From Vibrio sp. B1FLJ16 (GTDB lineage Bacteria > Pseudomonadota > Gammaproteobacteria > Enterobacterales > Vibrionaceae): 64,000 nt of DNA. Location: the NCBI RefSeq assembly GCF_905175385.1, contig NZ_HG992750.1, forward strand, positions 806,001 to 870,000, in the 5' to 3' direction. Shown here in pieces: positions 1 to 8,249 of the stretch (its first letter is position 1; each line of letters begins with the position of its first letter). The translations under genes and the position numbers were made by a program. The notes beneath the pieces are model-generated. The model saw only the letters and a list, made by a program, of their open reading frames with translations. It did no database searches and was not told the origin of the DNA.

Positions 1-406
1 AACGTATTGGTTCAGGGCCAAATGCAGAAAATAGTGGGGTAAACACACAACCTGCTTTGAGCGTCCCGATTGCTGCAATGTAAAGTTCTGGTCTGCGCCC
101 TGCGAGACTGAAGACGCGGCTGCCTTGTGGTAAGTCGAGTTTGGATAAGAGATCCGCAAAACGGTTCGTTTGCTCGCTGAGATCACGATAACTGAAATCA
201 AAGATTTCATTTTCTTTACTGATCCACCTCAGAGCGAGTTTATCTCGACTATGCTGGTTTAAGTGGCGATCCAGTGCTTCAAAACCAATATTCAAACCAC
301 CAGAGTTTAACCCTTTGATTTGTGGAGGGGAGGGTGTTGCTTTGTGTGGTTCTAATTGCAGGTTGGCATTGTCCGCCAGCGTTTGGTGAAAAATTGTTTT
401 AACCAT
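1..406 (-). CDS. Acetate--CoA ligase-like protein, N-terminal part
   Basis: Only the first 135 or so codons are in the window; the gene continues past base 1. Reading from the ATG at 406-404 on the minus strand gives an open frame without stops. The translated part runs from an N-terminal lid-like segment into RVFSLAGRRPELYIAAIGTL and then GCVFTPLFSAFGPEPI, which matches the acyl-adenylate-forming acetyl-CoA synthetase family of the Bacillus AcsA type. Such enzymes activate acetate to acetyl-AMP and then acetyl-CoA in the cytoplasm. The AMP-binding P-loop and the C-terminal domain are outside the window, so substrate cannot be judged; a propionate or other short-chain ligase is possible. Confidence 0.75.
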   Translation of the reverse strand, partial: MVKTIFHQTLADNANLQLEPHKATPSPPQIKGLNSGGLNIGFEALDRHLNQHSRDKLALRWISKENEIFDFSYRDLSEQTNRFADLLSKLDLPQGSRVFSLAGRRPELYIAAIGTLKAGCVFTPLFSAFGPEPIR

Positions 407-713
407 AATTCGGCATCCCGCACAAAAGTAAACGTTTTCCAGAAGAGGAATTACACTTACTAAAAGTATGGTTTATCGAGACAGCTTTTCCACCGAGTAA
501 ATAAGAATTTACTAATATTTTAATTTAAGGTTTTAAGGACTGGCATACAGAACCTTATTACCCTGTTTGGCGAAATAACTCGGTCAGGTTCGGTAGATGC
601 GTACATCTGAAATCGCGAGCGGCAATTGACCGCGTGAAAGTGAATTTAATCGCTTAGATAGAGAGTGAGTTTGTACTTAAAGTAGTAAAGCCTGAATATA
701 AGGAGACTAGTAA
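407..713. other. Intergenic region with structured segment
   Basis: This spacer separates the divergent ligase gene and a small hypothetical gene. It must hold promoters for both. At 581-632 a 6-bp stem (CGGTCA / TGACCG) encloses a perfect inner hairpin AGATG-CGTA-CATCT at 595-608, so the leader of the downstream gene may be structured. No riboswitch family was recognised. Confidence 0.35.
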
Positions 714-947
714 ATGGATAACACAACATCGTTGATTTACGACACGTTAGTAGATTTAACTCAAAATGAGCCAGAGTGTCACGCTCAAATACGACAAAAG
801 CTCTATGATCAACTTAACTTGCCATTTGAAAAACAAGTTGCGCTTTATACGAATATTTTGGCTGCGGCCAGTTCTGGGAAACTTGAAAATCGCGCTGATA
901 TTGACTCTGCGGTAGATCTCGCAGCTAAGGTATTAGGAACTAAATAA
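714..947 (+). CDS. Small hypothetical protein (77 aa)
   Basis: A short acidic, helix-rich protein with no signal peptide or membrane segment and no family I recognise. A good ribosome-binding site (AAGGAG, about 704-709) precedes the ATG, and a strong stem-loop terminator follows at 969-998, so the unit looks like a genuine single-gene transcript. The C-terminal half reads as two amphipathic helices. Function is unknown; nothing in the neighbourhood suggests one. Confidence 0.6.
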   Translation: MDNTTSLIYDTLVDLTQNEPECHAQIRQKLYDQLNLPFEKQVALYTNILAAASSGKLENRADIDSAVDLAAKVLGTK

Positions 948-968
948 CGTTAACCTAATTACAAACGC

Positions 969-998
969 AAAAGAGTCAGACTTCGGTCTGACGCTTTT
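969..998. terminator. Bidirectional intrinsic terminator
   Basis: The stem GTCAGAC (975-981), loop TTCG, GTCTGAC (986-992) is extended by AAAAG (969-973) pairing with CTTTT (994-998). It lies between two convergent genes and has A and T tracts on both sides, so it can act on either strand. Confidence 0.8.
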
Positions 999-1042
999 GG
1001 GATTTAAGGTAAATTGGGTCGTTAAGGTAATAACGCGAAGGG

Positions 1043-1255
1043 CTAGCTCACACAGCTCTCATTTTCTTCGTCCAATAGATAAACTGCCTGAACATGTGAT
1101 TGCGAGTTGAAAGAAACCTCTACTTGGGTGTCTTCTTTTTCAAAAATCACTTTATCGAAATCGGTATACATTATTTTGAAACCTTTTCGAGCAAACAAGC
1201 TAGTGACTTCTGTCCGTTTTCTTAGCAAAAAGATTGTCTTAAATAACTCATCCAT
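1043..1255 (-). CDS. Small hypothetical protein (70 aa)
   Basis: A 70-residue protein with a basic N-terminal half and an acidic C-terminus, no transmembrane segment and no recognised family. On the minus strand the ATG is preceded by GGAG at eight bases, so translation is plausible. It lies about 60 bp downstream of another small gene in the same direction and may be cotranscribed with it. Both could be species-level accessory genes. The opposite strand also has an open frame here, but without a convincing ribosome-binding site. Confidence 0.5.
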   Translation of the reverse strand: MDELFKTIFLLRKRTEVTSLFARKGFKIMYTDFDKVIFEKEDTQVEVSFNSQSHVQAVYLLDEENESCVS

Positions 1256-1313
1256 GAGTTTTGCTCCATATTTTAATATTGAACTGCGATCTGTGAATAA
1301 ACATCCTTATTGA

Positions 1314-1544
1314 TTAATGACTCGACAACATTTTAAGCGCTGCTTTTATTGAAACATATTTTGCATCAATACATTCATCTCGCTGATTAAACAGAGCAAC
1401 GAGATAACGGCTTTTCACTTTTGAGCCTCGGGCTGATAGCCACTGTGCGACAACGTCATACTTATCACCGACATGCGATCCTATCTCAATTCCATTGCCT
1501 GATTTCGCTTTGAAGTAAAGCTTTAAAGTACATCCTTGTACCAT
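1314..1544 (-). CDS. Small hypothetical protein (76 aa)
   Basis: The start is placed at the ATG at 1544-1542, which gives a protein beginning MVQGCTLKLYF, because GGAGGA sits about seven bases upstream; a longer frame starting at 1559 lacks a ribosome-binding site. The protein is soluble and mixed alpha/beta in appearance (segment GDKYDVVAQWLSARGSKVKS) with no family I recognise. It is the upstream member of a possible two-gene unit with the 70-aa gene that follows. Confidence 0.5.
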   Translation of the reverse strand: MVQGCTLKLYFKAKSGNGIEIGSHVGDKYDVVAQWLSARGSKVKSRYLVALFNQRDECIDAKYVSIKAALKMLSSH

Positions 1545-2013
1545 TGTTACATCCTCCATGTGTTAACAATTTAATAACAGTTCTTGTGTGGTTAAAAATC
1601 AAATCTCATTATTGGCTTTGGTGATTTTGCTCAATGAAAAAGAGTGATTGTTTCCTGATTACATCATGCAGTTTGCAGTAGTATCTCTCAGTATTTCTTA
1701 GAGTTTTTACTCACTTAAAAATAATGTAGACCGGAACAGATAAGCTGTTTCTCGCTAAGATGAGGAAGCGTTGAGCCTGTTGGTGTTATTTAGTTAACCG
1801 GCTAAGTGATTATAAGCGGTAGCATCGTTTATATAAGCGGGGGACACGATTGGATTTCAGAAAGTCAACGTGTTTCTAACAGTCTTTCATAAAAATATCT
1901 TTATTCGTATAGTGAATAAATATATGAAAAATATAAATCGCCCTGATAGAATACGCCGTTTCATATGAAAGCATCAGTTGGTTGCACCAACGCAGACAGG
2001 AATTGTATTGGTT
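1545..2013. promoter_or_regulatory. Intergenic region with palindromes before EAL gene
   Basis: The spacer separates divergent genes. It contains an inverted repeat TTTATTC / GAATAAA at 1900-1920 and a perfect 12-bp palindrome TTTCATATGAAA at 1959-1970, both AT-rich and close to the start of the GGDEF/EAL gene. They could be a promoter-proximal regulator site; no known operator was recognised. Confidence 0.3.
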
Positions 2014-3642
2014 ATGAGTCGGGCAGAACGCTTTATCAATATCCTCAACACTTCAAATGATGGTCTTTGGTACCAAGATGAAGATGGTAACGTCGAGTTT
2101 TACAGTGAAAGTTTTTATCAGTCTTTTGATATCCATTTGAATAACTCTACGTTTGATGATTGGTTGAAGCTTGTTCACCCTCTCGACGTTGAAAAACTGT
2201 CCAGCGCTGCTAAAAAACAGCAGAGTAGTAAATCCAGTGAAAGAGTCGTCACTCGTTACCGGGTGAGGGATAAACAAGGCAACTATCGCTGGATTGAAGC
2301 GTTAGGAATTAATGTCGAGGTTGGTAGTCAAAAGTACATGGTAGGGCTTCACAAGGACGTTTCTGACGAAGTCCTGATGACGGAATATCTTGTCCATGAG
2401 GCCTCCCATGATAGTGAAACCAATTTTCTGAACAGGCGTCAGTTTGAGCGGGATATGCGGGAGTTAGCTCCGGACAGTGTGGTGGTGACTTGCTGCTTTG
2501 ATCCTGCGATCAACAGAGTGACCCGCACGAGAGAAGATGTGTTTCTCGGTCAAATTGCATCCAACCTGATTACGGCTTTTGATGAGGTGGTAAGTGGAGA
2601 TTATGAACTTTACCGAGTAAACTCCAATACATTCGTTGCTATTATTCCTGACCAAAAGGGATTGGAGAAAAACTTACCGGGTTTAGTTATTAAGTTAGAT
2701 ACAGTCTACTTACAGTCTTCCCAGAAGAACTCTCAATGGATAAATAATAAAGGCGTTTATTTTTCTCCGTTATCTGGTCAGGAGTTTGTTGGTAAAGAGC
2801 CTCTCGATTACATCATGCAGGTTTCGGATTACGCTCTGTTCAAGAAAAGCAATTACTCGTGCCGCGATGATATGTCGGTTGAACTCCACCGCCATGCTTT
2901 TATTTATGAGAATATCGGTGAAGCCATACGGGCAGGAGAAATCACAATTGATCTACAACCTATCGTCGATGAGCTGGGTACTATTGTCTCATTTGAGACT
3001 TTAGCTCGTTGGCCTACAGAAGAATTTGGCTTTATATCACCAATAGAGTTTATTCCTGTTGCAGAGAGTCAGGATGCTATCCATCAATTAGGTTTGTCCG
3101 TTGTCAAATCCGCTTGCGTATTTTTGAATCAATATGATCTTATTGACGATTCCAAACCCCTTATAAACGTCAACGTTTCGGTTAAGCAGCTATTAAATAA
3201 GACTTTTGCCCAAGATGTCGTGGACATTGTGGTAGAGACCGGTCTTTCTTCAAGCCGAATTGTTTTAGAAATTACTGAGTCGTACATTTTGGATGATAAT
3301 GTCGACGTTATGTCGCAAACCGCTTTGCTTGCTAAATTAGGTTTTAATATTTCTATTGACGATTTTGGCTCTGGGTACAGTTCCATTACATCGATATACC
3401 GACTACCTCTTTACCAGATAAAACTGGACAAAGGCCTTGTGTGGCAATCATTACAATCACCTTCGTGCCGGGAATTTGTGGAATACATGGCTGAGTTTGG
3501 CAAGAAGCACAATATTTCAATTGTCGCTGAAGGCATTGAGAGCCAAAGTATGATGCAAGAATTCATGGCTATGAAAGTAAGTCACTTTCAAGGCTACTAT
3601 ATTCACGAGCCAAAACATGCGTCGACTTTTCTGAAAAAGTAA
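2014..3642 (+). CDS. PAS-degenerate GGDEF-EAL cyclic-di-GMP phosphodiesterase
   Basis: A cytoplasmic signalling protein of about 542 residues. A PAS domain (about 10-130) is followed by a GGDEF domain (about 140-290) whose signature site reads NSNTF instead of GGDEF, so cyclase activity is not expected. The EAL domain (about 300-540) keeps the key features: ETLARW in place of EALLRW, NVSV, EITES, IDDFGSGYSS, IKLD, AEGIE and a final FQGYYIHEP. It is therefore likely a c-di-GMP hydrolase, with the PAS or the degenerate GGDEF as sensor. I prefer the ATG at 2014 (MSRAERF) over the upstream TTG at 1978. A perfect terminator follows at 3696-3730. Confidence 0.85.
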   Translation: MSRAERFINILNTSNDGLWYQDEDGNVEFYSESFYQSFDIHLNNSTFDDWLKLVHPLDVEKLSSAAKKQQSSKSSERVVTRYRVRDKQGNYRWIEALGINVEVGSQKYMVGLHKDVSDEVLMTEYLVHEASHDSETNFLNRRQFERDMRELAPDSVVVTCCFDPAINRVTRTREDVFLGQIASNLITAFDEVVSGDYELYRVNSNTFVAIIPDQKGLEKNLPGLVIKLDTVYLQSSQKNSQWINNKGVYFSPLSGQEFVGKEPLDYIMQVSDYALFKKSNYSCRDDMSVELHRHAFIYENIGEAIRAGEITIDLQPIVDELGTIVSFETLARWPTEEFGFISPIEFIPVAESQDAIHQLGLSVVKSACVFLNQYDLIDDSKPLINVNVSVKQLLNKTFAQDVVDIVVETGLSSSRIVLEITESYILDDNVDVMSQTALLAKLGFNISIDDFGSGYSSITSIYRLPLYQIKLDKGLVWQSLQSPSCREFVEYMAEFGKKHNISIVAEGIESQSMMQEFMAMKVSHFQGYYIHEPKHASTFLKK

Positions 3643-3695
3643 ACGTAATCATACGATAACTTGACTACCGATATAGTTATCACAACTAGATGATT

Positions 3696-3730
3696 AAAAA
3701 GCGTATTTAGTCTAACTAAATACGCTTTTT
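3696..3730. terminator. Bidirectional intrinsic terminator
   Basis: A perfect 16-bp inverted repeat (starting AAAAAGCGTATT) with a three-base loop CTA lies between the convergent EAL gene and UPF0303 gene. The ends are A5 and T5 tracts, so it works for both strands. Confidence 0.9.
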
Positions 3731-3732
3731 GT

Positions 3733-4203
3733 TTACTTCGAATTATTCATGTGTTTTCTGAGTGCCGCTACCACCATATTGTGGTCGTCCTCTGAGGGTA
3801 GGCCGGACACTGTGATCACGCCAATGAGTCCGCTGCCTTTAATACGAATAGGAAATGCCCCTCCGTGGGCGCAGTATTCATTGGCATCAATATGGGGCTG
3901 AGTTTCAAACTCGCGCTGTTTTGAGGCATTGTAATGACCAAGATAATGAGAACTGCGTCCATAACGCAGTACGGATTGACGCTTGCGTCTTGCCCAATCT
4001 TGGTTGTCTATACTGGTACCAGCCATGGCGTAACTGAACAGTACCTGGCCAAACGCATAAATCTCTATTGTTACCGCCGCGAACTGTTTCTCCGCCGTTT
4101 CTTTTAGTGAACTGCCGAGTTCCCATGCAATTTCATGATTAAAACAAGGTAACTGTAATTCCGTTTCTTGCTCAAGAAGCTCTGATAAAATGTCTTTACT
4201 CAT
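3733..4203 (-). CDS. UPF0303 / heme-degrading-domain family protein
   Basis: A 156-residue protein of the UPF0303 family (relatives of yeast YBR137W and of the DUF336/GlcG/HbpS fold). The typical central region DWARRKRQSVLRYGRSSHY and the C-terminal GGAFPIRIKGSGLIGVITVS are visible. The molecular role of the bacterial proteins is not settled. It starts 10 bases after the end of the Gfo/Idh/MocA gene on the same strand, so the two are almost certainly one transcript, and they may act in the same carbohydrate or aldehyde pathway. A full-length, intact member. Confidence 0.8.
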   Translation of the reverse strand: MSKDILSELLEQETELQLPCFNHEIAWELGSSLKETAEKQFAAVTIEIYAFGQVLFSYAMAGTSIDNQDWARRKRQSVLRYGRSSHYLGHYNASKQREFETQPHIDANEYCAHGGAFPIRIKGSGLIGVITVSGLPSEDDHNMVVAALRKHMNNSK

Positions 4204-4213
4204 TCACTCGTTC

Positions 4214-5257
4214 TCAAGCCTTGGTTACCGGAAGTTTTTGACCCAAGCGACTGCTTTCCATCGCAAGTTCGATAAGTTTGATGTTCCATAGTGCATCTTC
4301 CGCTTTAACCGGCGGGGCGGTGTGGTTTCGGATTGCCTCAGCCATTCGCAAGAAATAGTGTTGGTAGCCACCTCTCTCTGTGGCAACAATTTCACTATCA
4401 TCTGCACCATAGAAACAACCATAGTTATCTGAAGTTTCATCTGCCCAGCTTGGCTCGGTTGGCAAGACGCCTTCAATCAAACGAGGTTCTTGAGGGTCTA
4501 ACCCCAGTTTTTCGTAGCTTCCTTTTGTGCCTTTTAGTGTAAAACGTTTATTGGGGCCTGCGCTAAATAGATCACCGTGCACGATGGCTAGATGGTTTGG
4601 GTAGTGCATCGCCACATCAAAGTAGTCGACATTGGTCGAGCCTTCATGCATCATTTTACATTCTGCGCTAACTGCTTCTGGCAGACCAAATAACTCTATT
4701 ACCTGATCAATTAGGTGGGGACCTAAATCAAACAAAATACCACCGCCATCAGTTGCCTGCTCACGCCAGCGCTGACGTACTTCAGGACGAAAACGATCAA
4801 AATGAGATTCAAAGTGTTTTAGCTCCCCGATGCGTTTCTCTTCAATAATCTTTTTCGCCGTTAAGAAGTCACCATCCCAGCGGCGGTTATGGTAAACACT
4901 TAATACTCGGTTGTTTTCTTTGGCCAGCTTGATGAGCGCTTCACCGTCTTTAACGTTCGTGACAAACGGTTTTTCGATAATCACATGCTTACCGTTTTCA
5001 ATCGCCTGTTTAGCCAACTCAAAATGCACATCATTTGGAGCGGTGATAATAACCAGTTCAGCGTCAGATGAGGCAAGCAAGTCGCTCGCATCTACATAGT
5101 GCTTTACGCTTGGCCAATCCCTCGCAACTGCATCGCCATTGCTGGTGCTGATGGCAACAAGTTCAAATTCTTCCAGAGAGCTAACGAAGGGGATATGAAA
5201 GGTTTTTGCTGAAAATCCATAACCGATAACGGCGGTTTTTATTGGTGAAAAAGTCAT
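4214..5257 (-). CDS. Gfo/Idh/MocA family oxidoreductase (YdgJ-like)
   Basis: A 347-residue NAD(P)-dependent oxidoreductase. The N-terminal Rossmann motif is AVIGYGFSAKTFHIP, followed by the family EKPF motif and the segment HNRRWDGDFLT; the region FESHFDRFRPEVRQRWREQ closely resembles E. coli YdgJ. Family members oxidise or reduce sugar or inositol derivatives, but the substrate of YdgJ is unknown to me. It is the first gene of a two-gene minus-strand unit with the UPF0303 gene and is divergent from a DeoR-type regulator, with a large inverted repeat in the shared control region. Confidence 0.88.
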   Translation of the reverse strand: MTFSPIKTAVIGYGFSAKTFHIPFVSSLEEFELVAISTSNGDAVARDWPSVKHYVDASDLLASSDAELVIITAPNDVHFELAKQAIENGKHVIIEKPFVTNVKDGEALIKLAKENNRVLSVYHNRRWDGDFLTAKKIIEEKRIGELKHFESHFDRFRPEVRQRWREQATDGGGILFDLGPHLIDQVIELFGLPEAVSAECKMMHEGSTNVDYFDVAMHYPNHLAIVHGDLFSAGPNKRFTLKGTKGSYEKLGLDPQEPRLIEGVLPTEPSWADETSDNYGCFYGADDSEIVATERGGYQHYFLRMAEAIRNHTAPPVKAEDALWNIKLIELAMESSRLGQKLPVTKA

Positions 5258-5577
5258 AACGTCTAACTCTCAGTGAGTGGGTAAAAAGATGCTCCTTGGT
5301 ACTGATTAGGGACCATCTCTATAACGGCTATATATCGCATTAATCCATCAGGTTAATTGTAAGTATCACTTATACTTTTGGTGGAGATACTTACAATTGC
5401 GTAATAATACGTACTTAGTAATTAAATTTTGCACGTTTGCTTACGGTTTATCAAGTGATGTTGAATTTATTGCGCCTATTTTTCATATAGAAATACGAAT
5501 GAATGTAAGTGTTTGTACGTGTATTCAAGTGTTTAATGGTGGTACACTAGTCCTAATTAACGCAAGGTGTATTTTTG
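5258..5577. promoter_or_regulatory. Divergent control region with 13-bp inverted repeats
   Basis: Between the oxidoreductase and the DeoR regulator lie two perfect 13-bp arms, AATTGTAAGTATC at 5355-5367 and GATACTTACAATT at 5386-5398, separated by 18 bases. The centre-to-centre distance of the arms is 31 bp, about three helical turns, which suits a dimeric or tetrameric repressor bridging two half sites. The likely ligand-binding protein is the adjacent DeoR-family gene. Confidence 0.5.
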
Positions 5578-6336
5578 ATGACGCAAGAAGAACGTTTGAT
5601 TGAGATAGAAGCTTATATAAAAAGCCATGGCAAAATCACCATTGAAGATATTTGTCATACCTATGGTATTTCTTACGACTCAGCGCGGCGCGATCTGGTT
5701 AAGCTCTCCAGCTATCCCGGCATTTTGCGCATACGAGGCGGCGCCATTCTAGATGACAAGAAGGTTACTTTATCTTTCAGTCAGAGATCTCAATCGAATC
5801 CAGTTAAACAAAAGCTTGCTGCTTTCGGAGCATCACTTGTGAAAGAACACGACATCGTCTTTCTCGATGCTGGTACTACATGCGCGGCTCTTGCACATCA
5901 ACTTGAAGTGTCTTCTAGTGTTATTACAAATTCACTCGAAGCGCTGATTGAACTAAGAGAAAAAGCGAATATCAAGAAATGTGTACTTGGCGGAACGTTT
6001 GATGATTTTTCACATGCCATACTCGGTGATATGACTACGCAGCAGATAAGAAAATATCAGGCAAATAAAGCTTTCATTGGTGTTAGTGCCTTATCTGAAT
6101 CAGGGATAACGACCGACTTAGAATCCGATGCGAATCTAAAGTTGGCGATGGCGAATCAATCAACGCAGGTGATTTGTATCGCTGAAGAGAGCAAGTTCAA
6201 TACTCAGTTGATGTTCCAGTCTTGTGCATGGTCAGATATCGACTTTGTCGTGACCAACCGCCGACCGCCAGAAAATATAGTTAAACAGATGGAAAGTCAT
6301 GGTGTCGAGTTGGTATTGGTAAATATTGATAAGTAA
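5578..6336 (+). CDS. DeoR-family transcriptional regulator (1)
   Basis: A 252-residue regulator. The N-terminal winged helix-turn-helix includes YGISYDSARRDLVKL and the wing RIRGGA, typical of DeoR; the C-terminal DeoRC sensor domain has VFLDAGTTCAALA, ITNSLEALIEL, VLGGTF and FIGVSALSESGITT. DeoR proteins generally repress sugar-catabolic genes and respond to a sugar phosphate. ATG at 5578 with an AAGGTG site upstream is preferred to the TTG at 5575. It is divergent from the YdgJ-like gene and convergent with the aldolase, so either could be its target. Confidence 0.88.
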   Translation: MTQEERLIEIEAYIKSHGKITIEDICHTYGISYDSARRDLVKLSSYPGILRIRGGAILDDKKVTLSFSQRSQSNPVKQKLAAFGASLVKEHDIVFLDAGTTCAALAHQLEVSSSVITNSLEALIELREKANIKKCVLGGTFDDFSHAILGDMTTQQIRKYQANKAFIGVSALSESGITTDLESDANLKLAMANQSTQVICIAEESKFNTQLMFQSCAWSDIDFVVTNRRPPENIVKQMESHGVELVLVNIDK

Positions 6337-6407
6337 ATCGTCTATTGTTTTAGATGTTTTTGCAGAGATAGATTCAATCAAACTTTAGAGCAGAGCCAAA
6401 CGAAGAA

Positions 6408-6431
6408 TGCGCCCGAAGCGGACAGGGCGCA
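6408..6431. terminator. Possible stem-loop between convergent genes
   Basis: TGCGCCC (6408-6414) pairs with GGGCGCA (6425-6431) across a ten-base loop. There is no T tract, so it is only a weak terminator candidate between the DeoR gene and fsa. Confidence 0.3.
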
Positions 6432-6466
6432 TAAAGACAGTGACATAGCCTTGGCCACATTATTAA

Positions 6467-7141
6467 TTAACTTTCAAATGAAAGTTTGTTTCCAAACGCC
6501 TCTTTCCAGTCTTTGCCAAACTGATCCACCGCGGGTTGAACGGCTGGGTGAGCAAACATTTGTGCCGCGACATCGACAGGCAGAGTAATGGCTTCAATAC
6601 CGAGTTTCATTACTTCCATCGCTTGTTGCGTATTCTTAAAGCTCGCAGCCAAAATTTTTGATGGCAGTTGGTTTTGATCCAGCAGCAATTGAAGGTCTGC
6701 AACCACTTCCACACCGTTACCGTTCATCGCGTCAATCCGGTTTACGTAGGGTGCTAAATAGTCTGCGCCACATAACGCCGCGAGAAATCCTTGTTGAGCA
6801 GAATAGATGGCCGTTGCCAATACTTGAATTCCTTCTGCTTTCATTCGCTTAATTGCGGCTAATCCAACTTCAGTCGCAGGTACTTTTACAACCATGTCAT
6901 AAGGCAGTTCATTGATTTGGCGCGCTTCTTCAACCATATCTTCAACCGTTGTGCTGACGACTTGAGCATGAAAGCGAGGTGCACCACTTAGCGCTTCTTG
7001 CATTCCGGTTAGGGTTTCATTCAGCCCCTGTTTTGATTTCGCCAAGATGCTTGGGTTTGTGGTGACACCTTTTAGAGGTAGGCATTGGTTAAAGCGCTTT
7101 ACTTCTGCCACATCAGCAGTATCTAAATAGAGTTCAATCAT
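6467..7141 (-). CDS. fsa: Fructose-6-phosphate aldolase (transaldolase-like)
   Basis: A 224-residue class I aldolase of the FSA/TalC group, close to the usual 220 residues of E. coli FsaA. Visible features are the N-terminal MIELYLDTADVAEVKRF, GVTTNPSILAKS, the Schiff-base lysine in MVVKVPAT (about residue 86), and ATAIYSAQQGFLAA. FSA enzymes cleave fructose 6-phosphate to dihydroxyacetone and glyceraldehyde 3-phosphate. In E. coli fsaA sits beside ybiY-ybiW; here the same three functions are adjacent, with fsa divergent from the activase. The last codons contain a CTTTCAAATGAAAG palindrome also found at the divergent promoter. Confidence 0.92.
   Translation of the reverse strand: MIELYLDTADVAEVKRFNQCLPLKGVTTNPSILAKSKQGLNETLTGMQEALSGAPRFHAQVVSTTVEDMVEEARQINELPYDMVVKVPATEVGLAAIKRMKAEGIQVLATAIYSAQQGFLAALCGADYLAPYVNRIDAMNGNGVEVVADLQLLLDQNQLPSKILAASFKNTQQAMEVMKLGIEAITLPVDVAAQMFAHPAVQPAVDQFGKDWKEAFGNKLSFES
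6471..6484. promoter_or_regulatory. Candidate DeoR operator inside fsa 3' end
   Basis: The 14-bp palindrome CTTTCAAATGAAAG overlaps the last codons of fsa. The same core occurs at 7231-7243 and 10689-10701 in intergenic positions, which makes chance less likely. It might be a downstream operator used with the promoter sites for looping. Confidence 0.35.
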
Positions 7142-7230
7142 GGGTTCTACCTTAAATCATTCTTTGTTTTGATGATGGAGTCACTATAGATCTGACAATC
7201 CGCAGAGATCTTGATTTCGATCAAATGTAG

Positions 7231-7267
7231 TTTCATTTGAAAGTATAATAATTTCACTTAATGAAAG
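7231..7267. promoter_or_regulatory. Paired palindromic operator candidates, fsa/activase promoter
   Basis: Two related palindromes lie in the fsa-activase divergent spacer: TTTCATTTGAAAG at 7231-7243 and TTTCACTTAATGAAAG at 7252-7267, about two helical turns apart. A third degenerate copy (TTAGTTCGAAAG) follows near 7269-7280. The core TTTCA-N-TGAAA recurs before the second DeoR gene, so this is the likely binding site of one of the two DeoR regulators. Confidence 0.5.
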
Positions 7268-7332
7268 TTTAGTTCGAAAGTGCAGATATAAATTGCCGAA
7301 CGAGATTAAGGTAAACCAAGAGGCTAACAGAG

Positions 7333-8247
7333 ATGTATTTCAATATTCAGAGATTCTCGACTCATGATGGTGATGGTATTCGTACCATTCTGTTTCTGAA
7401 GGGGTGCAGTCTGTCGTGTCCTTGGTGTCAGAATCCGGAAAGCCGTAGTGAGAAACTCTCTCTATTATTTGATGAAAGAAGTTGCCTTGAAGAGTGCGAG
7501 CTTTGCGTTGCTGCGAGTCGTGAAATGGGATGCGATGGTATACAGCGCATCAATAACCAGATCATGATAAACCGTAAAGCGATTAAACAAGAGCAGCTTA
7601 TCTCACTACGCAATGTCTGTCCGACGCAAGCGCTAACCGTATGTGGGGAAGAAGCGAAGTCTGACTTTCTGTTTGACATACTGATGAAAGACAAGCCTTT
7701 TTATGACCAAAGCAAAGGTGGTGTAACGTTTTCTGGTGGTGAACCCTTGATGCAAGCGGAACTTGTTGCCGAACTGGCTGAGCGGCTGCAACAAAACCAC
7801 GTTTCGACGGCGATTGAGTCGTGCATGCACGTACCATGGAAAAACGTAGATAAAGCCGCGCCATTTATTGATTGCTGGCTCGCGGATTTAAAACACACCG
7901 ATGAGGAAAAGTTTCTTAGCTGGGCAAAAGGCTCGCTAAAACGCATTAAAGACAACTTCCAGAAACTGGCACCAATTGCGAAACGCATCGTGATTCGTGT
8001 TCCTGTTGTTCCAGGCTTTAATGACACCATTGAAGAACTGAAAGACATCATTGATTTTGCTGCTTCACTAGAAAGCTGCCAAGAACTTCATTTGCTGCCG
8101 TACCACACGCTCGGCATTAATAAATACCGTTTGCTCGACATGCCTTACGAGTGTTCTGACAAGCCATTAAACAATCCAGAACTGCTAGATAACGCAATGC
8201 AATACGCAAGCGAACATACTCAACTTAACGTGATTGTTAGAGGTTAA
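7333..8247 (+). CDS. Glycyl-radical enzyme activating protein (radical SAM)
   Basis: A 304-residue activase of the PflA/PflC/YbiY family. It has the radical-SAM cluster motif in GCSLSCPWCQNP (C-x3-C-x2-C) near residue 26, a second cysteine group at about 52-60 and further cysteines at 68 and 97 that resemble the extra ferredoxin-like insert of this class, and the SAM-binding GGVTFSGGEPL. It makes the glycyl radical on its partner enzyme by reductive cleavage of S-adenosylmethionine, and works only without oxygen. The partner gene starts two bases after its stop codon. It is intact although the partner carries frameshifts. Confidence 0.92.
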   Translation: MYFNIQRFSTHDGDGIRTILFLKGCSLSCPWCQNPESRSEKLSLLFDERSCLEECELCVAASREMGCDGIQRINNQIMINRKAIKQEQLISLRNVCPTQALTVCGEEAKSDFLFDILMKDKPFYDQSKGGVTFSGGEPLMQAELVAELAERLQQNHVSTAIESCMHVPWKNVDKAAPFIDCWLADLKHTDEEKFLSWAKGSLKRIKDNFQKLAPIAKRIVIRVPVVPGFNDTIEELKDIIDFAASLESCQELHLLPYHTLGINKYRLLDMPYECSDKPLNNPELLDNAMQYASEHTQLNVIVRG

Positions 8248-8249
8248 CC

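Noticed and set aside
1107..1313. Plus-strand frame opposite the 70-aa hypothetical gene
   Set aside because: The minus-strand gene has the better ribosome-binding site; this frame is likely its shadow.
5397..5603. A 68-codon plus-strand frame before the DeoR gene
   Set aside because: No ribosome-binding site, overlaps the inverted repeat and the true DeoR start, and the product has no sensible composition.
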